Assembly: GCA_036794995.1 (NCBI GenBank)
Contig: DAIRFP010000206.1
Location: forward strand, 1-9,076
DNA length: 9,076 nt
Source: DAIRFP01 sp036794995
Lineage (GTDB): Bacteria > Desulfobacterota > Binatia > UBA9968
Direction: 5' to 3'
Shown piece by piece: positions 1 to 5,325 of the stretch (the first letter of the stretch is position 1; each line of letters opens with the position of its first letter). Below the pieces are notes generated by a model. The model did no database searches and was not told where the DNA came from. It saw only the letters and a program-made list of their open reading frames with translations. The translations under genes were made by a program, and so were the position numbers.

Positions 1-95
1 CGAAAAATCGATGAGCGGAGGCGTACTTGGGCAGTACGTTGGAGCGAGACGATTGCGCGCAACGAAGCATATGAGGCTTTTTCAGCAGCCTGCTA
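1..95. repeat. Candidate dispersed repeat, palindrome-rich left edge
   Basis: No gene is visible here. The segment carries a 6-bp inverted repeat with a 5-nt loop at 22-38 (CGTACT / AGTACG), a perfect 10-bp palindrome TTGCGCGCAA at 53-62, and the block TTTTTCAGCAGCCTGCTAG at 79-97. That last block has the look of short dispersed sequences found next to genes in some environmental bacteria. It includes the stop codon of the small minus-strand gene (TAG on the minus strand at 95-93). On the minus strand the arms AGGCT and AGCCT (5 bp) could form a weak hairpin just past that stop, but there is no clear poly-T tract, so I do not call a terminator. Whether it is truly repeated in the genome cannot be seen in this window. 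Confidence 0.35.
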
Positions 96-302
96 GAGCA
101 CCTTCAATCCGGCCTTCAATACCGCTCGCAAAAAATCATCGATGTGCGACTGACTCGGATCGAATTCGACGACCGCCACACTGCGTTCCAGACTGAAGTC
201 GACGCTAGCCACTCCTTGAACGCTCTGCAGCGCTTGCGTCAGCTTGGGTAGCTCCTCGGCCTTCAGGTTCTCAACGGAAATGATGGCGGTCTTGGTTGGC
301 AT
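93..302 (-). CDS. Small HMA-fold-like protein without the CxxC metal site
   Basis: This is a 69-aa protein if started at the ATG at 302; an in-frame GTG at 338 would add 12 residues (MNFLSDWWQSRD). I prefer the ATG because the product then has the 65-70 aa length usual for stand-alone heavy-metal-associated (HMA) domains, although neither start has a strong Shine-Dalgarno. The pattern follows HMA/CopZ proteins: a first strand (TAIISVENL), a helix, then VQGVASVDFSLERSVAVVEFD, and a last helix with a terminal AGLKV that matches the usual ending EAGYEV. The metal-binding MxCxxC loop is absent: the cysteine positions are Ala15 and Leu18, and the protein has no cysteine at all. It therefore should not bind Cu(I) or Zn(II) in the standard way and may be a structural or protein-binding version of the fold. 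It is transcribed away from the DyP operon and need not belong to it. Confidence 0.7.
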   Translation of the reverse strand: MPTKTAIISVENLKAEELPKLTQALQSVQGVASVDFSLERSVAVVEFDPSQSHIDDFLRAVLKAGLKVL

Positions 303-385
303 ATCGCGGGACTGCCACCAATCTGACAAAAAATTCACATAATCGCAATTGACGTCGCTTTGCGGCTACACCAGCCAAAATATTC

Positions 386-414
386 TTGACAGCCTTATTG
401 CGGTGTGCGAATAA
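386..414 (+). promoter_or_regulatory. Candidate promoter for the DyP operon
   Basis: A perfect -35 hexamer TTGACA lies at 386-391. Seventeen bases later comes GAATAA at 409-414, a poor -10 box, but it is preceded by TG one base upstream (406-407), as in extended -10 promoters. The position, about 100 bp before the first gene of the operon, is sensible. The rest of the 303-514 intergenic region shows no other clear motif; it must also hold the promoter of the minus-strand HMA-like gene, which I could not identify. The call rests mainly on the -35 match. Confidence 0.3.
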
Positions 415-500
415 CGAACTATCCATTGGTTCGTATGTCCACCGGTAAAGCGGTTACGTATCCGCGGAGTTTCGTCTCGATTCGCTCTAAGTGACCCATC

Positions 501-507
501 AAGGAGG
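501..507 (+). promoter_or_regulatory. Strong ribosome binding site that fixes the start at 515
   Basis: AAGGAGG, a near-perfect anti-16S match, lies seven bases before the ATG at 515. It rules out the in-frame GTG at 491, which would place this site inside the coding sequence. Confidence 0.85.
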
Positions 508-514
508 ACTCCAT

Positions 515-946
515 ATGGCTTACGATATACCCACGCTGTTGGGAATGTCTCAGGATGCGCTCGATGAGCTTTTCAAAAAAAGTTCTGCCGGTGAGATCCC
601 CGACGGCGAAGGCGAAGGCACTGCCATTGTGGCTCCAGGTACCGCGTACACTGAAAATATCGCCAAGTTCATCAGTCATTTTGCATGGCAGGGGAAGATA
701 TTCGACGCCAAAAAAGGCGTGCTAAAGAACCGGATCCTTCCTTTCGGACTCAACGCCATTATCGCCAAAGTGTACAAGGCGCCGAGCTGGCTTGATGGTA
801 AGGAGTGCATCGTCCTGGATTATTCCGACACTTCCATTGTGGCGCAATGGATCCGCGACGAGATCCGGGAGATTGAGCCGAAATTGTATCTCGGCAAGGT
901 GTACTGGGATAAGAAACGGCTGATCGATTTTGTCTTGAAGTTTTGA
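515..946 (+). CDS. Conserved-looking 143-aa protein of unknown function
   Basis: I do not recognise a named family. The start is set by AAGGAGG seven bases upstream. The 143-aa product has no signal peptide and no membrane segment, so it is probably cytosolic or peripheral. Visible blocks are an N-terminal helix (PTLLGMSQDALDELFKKS, residues 6-23), a Gly-rich turn IPDGEGEGTAIVAPGT (28-43), FAWQGKIFD (56-64), ILPFGLNAIIAKVYK (74-88), SWLDGKECIVLDYSDTS (91-107), a charged helix, and a final LGKVYWDKKRLIDFVLKF. The order W-x-G-K, then LDYS, then an IRDE segment, then LGK and a terminal F-V-L is loosely reminiscent of GXWXG/DUF4334 beta-rich ligand-binding-like proteins, but that comparison is from memory and weak. 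It is the first gene of a likely three-gene operon ending in DyP; the next gene starts 87 bp downstream. A lipid-binding or lipocalin-like helper is one possibility. Confidence 0.85.
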   Translation: MAYDIPTLLGMSQDALDELFKKSSAGEIPDGEGEGTAIVAPGTAYTENIAKFISHFAWQGKIFDAKKGVLKNRILPFGLNAIIAKVYKAPSWLDGKECIVLDYSDTSIVAQWIRDEIREIEPKLYLGKVYWDKKRLIDFVLKF

Positions 947-976
947 TTGCGCGGCGACCCTCGTTGTGAGGACATG

Positions 977-1000
977 CTTTCACTGTGACCCCGGTGAAAG
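977..1000 (+). other. Intercistronic hairpin, not a standard terminator
   Basis: The arms CTTTCACTG (977-985) and CGGTGAAAG (992-1000) form a 9-bp stem (one U-G pair) with a 6-nt loop, about 30 bases after the stop codon at 946. It is followed by CCCAAGTAATTC rather than a T-run, so it is unlikely to be a strong intrinsic terminator. It could be an mRNA stability or processing element that sets the ratio between the first gene and the two downstream genes. Confidence 0.4.
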
Positions 1001-1033
1001 CCCAAGTAATTCTAACGAAGATCATCCAGCTCC

Positions 1034-2335
1034 GTGACTCCACAGTCTCATTTCATGGTGGTTGCACCACTCGCTGCCAGCCGGGAAGGTGAGCTGAGAA
1101 GTCTGTTGGCCTCCATGAACGCGCGGCCCGGCGTACTCAACCCCCAAAACGCTGTCGTTCCCTTCGGCCAGTTTGACCGTCTGCATTTCGCGCGGCTGCT
1201 TATCCTCGCCGACTCCACTCTGGATGATATCCAAGAGTATGGCGTCCCGCCTCCGGCCGTGGTTACTTCGCTCGCCTTTCTTGGAGATTGTGATGGTGAA
1301 GCCGATGGTTTTCTCACGGACTTGGTCCAACGGGCCGGCGACGGCCTGCGGCGGATATTCTCCCATTGCGAAGGGTTTGCTCCCAATGGCGATCTGCTCC
1401 GGTGGATGAAGGATCACTCGCAGCCGCCGGCGGCAATGTACGTAAACTGGATCGGACGCACGGTGGAGCAGATCAGGGAGGAAAACTTCCTACGCAATGC
1501 CCTGGCGGAGTATCTGGACAAGCATTGGGCTGCGCTGGCGGTTCAGAGCCCCAGGCAGATTTGGGAAGAGTTGATCGCATTCGTCCGCGACGAAGTTGAA
1601 GCGCGGCGCCTCGATTTGACGCCTCCCCAACCCACGCCGCTGGGTTGGTGGCTTCGTAACTTGATCCATTTCGTCGGCGTGCCGGTCATTTTGTTGCTGC
1701 TGACGCCCGCACTCATTCTCTATCTACCGGTATTCCTCTATCAACTACGTGTCCGCGAAAAAAACGATCCGGAGATCTTGCCACGACCGGATCTCAACCA
1801 CGTGAAGCATTTGGCCGATCTCGAGGATCACGACGTGGCCAATCAGTTCAGCGCGCTGGGAAGTGTCAAGCCGGGACTCTTCCGGCGCTGGACGGTGACC
1901 TTCTTTGTGTGGCTTTTGGACTATGGAGCCCGCCATATTTACAACCGTGGCTATCTCACCCGAGTCAACACGATTCATTTTGCCCGTTGGGTTTTTCTTG
2001 ACAACAAGCAGCGGCTCTTTTTTGCGAGCAACTATGATGGCAGCCTGGAAAGTTACATGGATGACTTCATTAATAAAGTCGCCTGGGGGCTCAATCTCGT
2101 CTTTAGCAACGGGGTGGGCTATCCGAGGACAAACTGGCTGATCTTGGACGGCGCTAAAGATGAGCAGAAGTTCAAGCGTTACATTCGTCGACATGAACTA
2201 CCCACGGAGGTTTGGTACAACGCTCATCCGGGGATCACTGCCTTTGACATGGAGAGAAACAGCCGCATTCGCGAGGGCGTCGAAAAGAGTTTCATGAGGG
2301 ATGAGGAGATCCGGGAATGGCTAAAACTAATCTAA
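1034..2335 (+). CDS. Membrane protein with two copies of one domain, DyP partner
   Basis: A 433-aa protein I cannot assign to a characterised family. The start is the GTG at 1034, first after the in-frame stop at 1013; an ATG at 1055 would remove seven residues, and neither has a good Shine-Dalgarno. An N-terminal domain (about 45-160) and a C-terminal domain (about 310-415) look like copies of each other: LHFARLLIL (50-58) matches IHFARWVFL (314-322), AFLGDCDG (81-88) matches FFASNYDG (329-336), and GLRRIFSHCEGF (104-115) matches GLNLVFSNGVGY (352-363). Between them lies a hydrophobic stretch (about 205-237, including VPVILLLLTPALILYLPVFL) long enough for one or two membrane spans, and a second hydrophobic patch at 287-296. 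The alternating strand and helix pattern suggests ferredoxin-like alpha/beta domains, the fold type used by DyP and chlorite dismutase. It sits 17 bp before the DyP gene, so the two are probably co-translated, and it may hold the peroxidase or its substrate at the membrane. That role is inference. Confidence 0.9.
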   Translation: MTPQSHFMVVAPLAASREGELRSLLASMNARPGVLNPQNAVVPFGQFDRLHFARLLILADSTLDDIQEYGVPPPAVVTSLAFLGDCDGEADGFLTDLVQRAGDGLRRIFSHCEGFAPNGDLLRWMKDHSQPPAAMYVNWIGRTVEQIREENFLRNALAEYLDKHWAALAVQSPRQIWEELIAFVRDEVEARRLDLTPPQPTPLGWWLRNLIHFVGVPVILLLLTPALILYLPVFLYQLRVREKNDPEILPRPDLNHVKHLADLEDHDVANQFSALGSVKPGLFRRWTVTFFVWLLDYGARHIYNRGYLTRVNTIHFARWVFLDNKQRLFFASNYDGSLESYMDDFINKVAWGLNLVFSNGVGYPRTNWLILDGAKDEQKFKRYIRRHELPTEVWYNAHPGITAFDMERNSRIREGVEKSFMRDEEIREWLKLI

Positions 2336-2352
2336 AGTTGATGGGACCCTAG

Positions 2353-3846
2353 ATGCCACCAGTCGACACCAGCGATGTTCAAGGTCTAATCCGCTACGGT
2401 TATGGCAAACTGACCGAGGGATGTTTTTTCTTGCTCCGGATCGATAGTCCGGCTGCGGCTCGTCAGTGGTTGAAGACAGCGCCCGTCACGACTGCCGTGG
2501 AGATGAAACCCCCGCCCAAAGTGGCATTGCAAGTGGCGTTCACTTGCGAAGGCCTGCAGGCATTGCAGGTTCCGGACGAGGTCATCCAGGGCTTTTCTCC
2601 GGAGTTTATCTCGGGAATGAGCGGCGAAGAGAGTCGCTCGCGTCGCTTGGGTGACCTGGGAGCCAACGCTCCGTCCCAATGGCGTTGGGGTGGGTGGGAT
2701 AAAATCCCCCACGCCCTGGTCATGCTCTACGCCGAACCCGGGTTACTGGAGACATGGAAACAGACCGTGAAGGGAGATTCGTGGGACGAGGCTTTTAGCA
2801 TTCTCGACTATCTTGAAACCGAGCCGCTCCTCGATACTGAACCTTTTGGTTTCAAGGACGGTATCAGCCAGCCGAAGATCGACTGGGAGGGCGCGCAAAA
2901 ATCGGCCGGCGGCGCAAAGGTTGACTACAGCAACCTGGTAGCGGTGGGAGAATTCCTGCTTGGATATTCGAATGAATACGGAAAATATTCTACTCGTCCA
3001 TTGGTAACCCGCGGCGACGATCGAACGGCAGGGTTGCTGCCGGCGGAAGAGGATCCTGACAAAAGAGATCTGGGGCGCAACGGTTCTTATTTAGTCTTTC
3101 GTCAATTGGCCCAGGATGTTTCTGGTTTTTGGCGGTTCATGGACCAGCAAACCAAGGGTGATCCGGCAGCGCGCACCAAGTTAGCAGAGGCAATGGTCGG
3201 TCGAAGGATGAACGGCGAACCGCTGGTTCCAGCGTCCGTCCTTCCGATTGAAGGCATCGAGCAAGACGCGGACAGCGTCAAGCTGAACCAGTTCACTTAC
3301 GCATCCGATACCGAAGGGACCGGCTGCCCCTTTGGCGCCCACATTCGTCGTGCTAACCCGCGCAATGGCGACCTACCCTATGGTACAGACGGGTTGTTGT
3401 CCCGTCTAATTCGTACTTTGGGGTTTGGCCGCAAAGGTATTCGTGATGACCTGGTTTCTTCCACCCGCTTCCATCGACTCCTCCGCCGCGGTCGCCCCTA
3501 TGGTCCTGGGCCTTCATCGGCGGGGCTTCGTTCCGTTGAAAATCAGGAGCGGGGGATTCATTTCATTTGCCTCAACGCCAGCATTGGGCGGCAGTTCGAG
3601 TTCGTGCAGAACGCGTGGATCATGGGCACCAAGTTCGATGGATTGAGCGAAGAAAGTGATCCCTTGCTCGGTAACCGGACCCCCGTTCCGGGTTGTTTGT
3701 TCACGAACGCCTTCACCCTTCCTCAGGAAAACGGCTTCCGCCAGCGTATAAACGGTCTTCCTCAGTTTGTCACAGTGCGCGGTGGCGGCTATTTCTTCCT
3801 GCCCAGTATCCGTGTGCTTTGGTATCTCGCGACCATCGGCGATTAG
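2353..3846 (+). CDS. DyP-type (dye-decolorizing) heme peroxidase
   Basis: A 497-aa heme b peroxidase of the DyP family, which uses H2O2 or organic peroxides to oxidise bulky aromatic or other substrates. The family's GxxDG motif is G166-F-K-D169-G170 (in FGFKDGISQP); Asp169 is the distal catalytic acid. The proximal heme ligand is His330 in CPFGAHIRRANPR, a clear match to the DyP AHxRxxNPR motif. The distal arginine is expected in HRLLRRGRPYG (374-384), most likely Arg378 or Arg379. All core residues are present, so the enzyme should be active. The length fits the longer DyP classes rather than the short A or B types of about 300-400 aa. There is no Sec or Tat signal, so it is probably cytosolic or held at the membrane by the upstream membrane protein. 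The ATG has GGGA at 2343-2346 with 6-nt spacing, and the preceding stop is 17 bp away. Its stop codon TAG at 3844-3846 overlaps that of the convergent catalase-like gene. Confidence 0.95.
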   Translation: MPPVDTSDVQGLIRYGYGKLTEGCFFLLRIDSPAAARQWLKTAPVTTAVEMKPPPKVALQVAFTCEGLQALQVPDEVIQGFSPEFISGMSGEESRSRRLGDLGANAPSQWRWGGWDKIPHALVMLYAEPGLLETWKQTVKGDSWDEAFSILDYLETEPLLDTEPFGFKDGISQPKIDWEGAQKSAGGAKVDYSNLVAVGEFLLGYSNEYGKYSTRPLVTRGDDRTAGLLPAEEDPDKRDLGRNGSYLVFRQLAQDVSGFWRFMDQQTKGDPAARTKLAEAMVGRRMNGEPLVPASVLPIEGIEQDADSVKLNQFTYASDTEGTGCPFGAHIRRANPRNGDLPYGTDGLLSRLIRTLGFGRKGIRDDLVSSTRFHRLLRRGRPYGPGPSSAGLRSVENQERGIHFICLNASIGRQFEFVQNAWIMGTKFDGLSEESDPLLGNRTPVPGCLFTNAFTLPQENGFRQRINGLPQFVTVRGGGYFFLPSIRVLWYLATIGD

Positions 3847-5039
3847 TGGGGCTGGGGCGGTTCAAAGAGCTCGTTGCCCGTGGGTTCACGATGGGGGGTG
3901 TTATTCATCGACTGCCGCAGGCGAGAAAGTTCTTGATAGATTCGATAACGGCCGCGGTTCTGATTACCCAAGGGGCGATGTTCCGGCAGGCAATGCCAGG
4001 GATTGTAGGAAAGATTGTGGGCGAAGGCGAGCTGCGCCGGCGAATCGAACTTCTGCTTGGGGAGCCGCAAGGTGGCAGCAGGCACGAAAGGAGAGAGCCT
4101 TTCCGGCCAGCGCACCGAGGCATGTTCGATGGGCATAAGATGCGGGTCCGTTTGCAGCTGTACGAGGAAATCAAATTCCACGTCCTGCCGTGCTAAAGTG
4201 GCGGCCATGGCTTCGCGCAAATAGTTATCGGGGGGACGAAGGGGAAGTCGGGGCACGCGGCTCCGCCCCTTCGACTTCGGCCGCACCGTATACTGCATTG
4301 CTTTTCCTTCGCCCAAAAGATAAGGCACGCAGCTCCAGTACACCGTTTCCAGCGGACTCGATTGGGTTCTTGCCCATAGCCCTTGCATGAGGGCGTCCAA
4401 TAGATGGGAATCGAAAGGGTTGATGAAATAGAAAAGCGGTAACCCTTTGCGGCTCGCGGCCTGCAGCTTCGCATTCTCCTTGACATCGGGTGTGGTGAAA
4501 ATCGGTGTGGTAATGCCGGTAAAATCCTGGGTGAACTTTTCATCTTCCAACAGCTTCGGGCCCGGCACCCCCATGAGTTTGATACCGATGCTGAGCACGC
4601 CGACATCTTCTATATCCGGGGGCGCGGCCGGTCCCGGCCCGCCGAAGCGGACCCATGCGCGAAACGTGCTTGGCTCGGCAAAGACGCCTTTGCGAAGCTC
4701 TTTCGGTAGGTCGTCTCGCACGATGAACTCACCGCGAACGACGCCGTGAGTTTTCGTGTTCCCTCCGCGCTCGTAAGCGCCGGGATTGTAGTGGTCGTGC
4801 ATGTACGCCGTCATGTCGGCGATGATGGAGTCCAAAAAAGCCGCCTCTTCCGGCAACGGTTTTTCCTCCGCCGGTCGCAAACCCCCATTTTTGCGCCGGA
4901 GATTCATCAGGGCCTGGATTAGGCGCGCCAACGGCTCTTGAGCCAGCGCATCAAAAGCCGGACGAAAAAAGGGATCGAAACGGCGCTCCAGTTTGAGGAG
5001 GGAAAAAAGCGCTTCGTGAACTATTCTTAACACGCCCAT
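3843..5039 (-). CDS. Catalase-superfamily heme protein lacking the distal Asn
   Basis: A 398-aa protein if started at the ATG at 5039, which has GGAG six bases upstream. An ATG at 5051 (402 aa) and one at 5231 (462 aa) are in frame, but neither has a good Shine-Dalgarno, and the extra 64 residues look unlike a domain. In 398-aa numbering, the distal His is His98 in NTKTHGVVRGEF. The proximal site is R364-Y-R-I-Y368, with Tyr368 the expected heme ligand; R, Y, E and two later R residues line up with the catalase RLFSYPDTHRYR pattern. VRFGGPG (130-136) and QDFTGITTPIF (171-181) match other catalase blocks. In true catalases the latter reads GNNTPIF; here the catalytic Asn becomes Ile176. Thr97 before the distal His replaces the catalase Val, as in coral allene oxide synthase. 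Strong H2O2 dismutation is therefore unlikely; a peroxidase, hydroperoxide-rearranging or sensor role fits better. There is no signal peptide. Its TAA stop overlaps the DyP stop. Confidence 0.88.
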   Translation of the reverse strand: MGVLRIVHEALFSLLKLERRFDPFFRPAFDALAQEPLARLIQALMNLRRKNGGLRPAEEKPLPEEAAFLDSIIADMTAYMHDHYNPGAYERGGNTKTHGVVRGEFIVRDDLPKELRKGVFAEPSTFRAWVRFGGPGPAAPPDIEDVGVLSIGIKLMGVPGPKLLEDEKFTQDFTGITTPIFTTPDVKENAKLQAASRKGLPLFYFINPFDSHLLDALMQGLWARTQSSPLETVYWSCVPYLLGEGKAMQYTVRPKSKGRSRVPRLPLRPPDNYLREAMAATLARQDVEFDFLVQLQTDPHLMPIEHASVRWPERLSPFVPAATLRLPKQKFDSPAQLAFAHNLSYNPWHCLPEHRPLGNQNRGRYRIYQELSRLRQSMNNTPHREPTGNELFEPPQPH

Positions 5040-5045
5040 ATTTTG

Positions 5046-5049
5046 CTCC
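5046..5049 (-). promoter_or_regulatory. Ribosome binding site favouring the 5039 start
   Basis: On the minus strand GGAG is followed by CAAAAT and then the ATG at 5039, a proper 6-nt spacing. The two upstream in-frame ATGs, at 5051 and 5231, are preceded by CTTCCGCGCC and GCAAGTAAC, with no usable Shine-Dalgarno. This is the main reason for choosing the shorter protein. Confidence 0.5.
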
Positions 5050-5136
5050 ATGGCGCGGAAGTGTAGCTTAACCGTGAGCGCAGGCGCAAGCAAAGACTCT
5101 TCTTGGTTGTAGAAAAATCTTAACGTAGCGCGCGGG

Positions 5137-5152
5137 CTCACGCGGTCGTGAG
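5137..5152. promoter_or_regulatory. Inverted repeat CTCACG-N4-CGTGAG, possible operator
   Basis: Perfect 6-bp arms flank a 4-bp centre (CGGT), a size and symmetry suited to a dimeric transcription factor. It lies upstream of the preferred catalase-like start and about 170 bp upstream of the cytochrome gene, so it could control either or both. Read on the plus strand it is followed by TTTT, so a weak hairpin is an alternative. If the 5231 start were correct, it would lie inside coding sequence. Confidence 0.3.
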
Positions 5153-5325
5153 TTTTGGAAAAAAAGCTTTGCCATGGGGCATTTCGTCCCGCAATTGCGC
5201 CGCGTGATGAAAAAAAATTTGCCTTATTCATGTTACTTGCGGTATTTTCGTGACTGGGATGAATTGCACCGCGGAGTTGCTCGCCTTTGAGGTGAAATGG
5301 CGGACTCGGAAGAGGGGGAGAGCTG

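Larger units (their letters stand above)
5040..5325. promoter_or_regulatory. Divergent control region between catalase-like and cytochrome genes
   Basis: If the catalase-like gene starts at 5039, this is a 286-bp divergent intergenic region; if it starts at 5231, only 94 bp remain. It is richer in A and T tracts than the flanking genes (for example 5210-5220). A candidate plus-strand promoter for the cytochrome gene has -35 TTGCCT at 5219-5224, 18 bases of spacer and -10 TATTTT at 5243-5248, with the A/T tract just upstream in the place of an UP element. I found no convincing minus-strand promoter. The cytochrome gene has a strong ribosome site (GGGGGAG at 5314-5320). Confidence 0.4.

Noticed and set aside
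491..514. GTG start adding eight residues to the 143-aa protein
   Set aside because: The AAGGAGG site at 501-507 would be inside the coding sequence and points clearly to the ATG at 515.
419..679. An 86-codon minus-strand frame overlapping the 5' part of the 143-aa gene
   Set aside because: It lies opposite a gene with a near-perfect ribosome site, and its product has no family features.
977..1000. Intrinsic terminator after the 143-aa gene
   Set aside because: The stem is followed by CCCAAGTAATTC with no run of T, so only a hairpin is claimed.
1022..1417. Minus-strand frames of 131 and 112 codons opposite the 433-aa gene
   Set aside because: Both are antisense to a long gene with coherent repeated domains; they lack start signals and motifs.
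3693..4196. A 167-codon plus-strand frame across the DyP end and the catalase-like 3' region
   Set aside because: It overlaps two well-supported genes in other frames and encodes no recognisable motif.
3843..5039. Annotation as a true H2O2-dismutating catalase (katA/katE type)
   Set aside because: The distal Asn aligns with Ile176, Thr precedes the distal His, and several blocks match catalase-like rather than catalase sequences.
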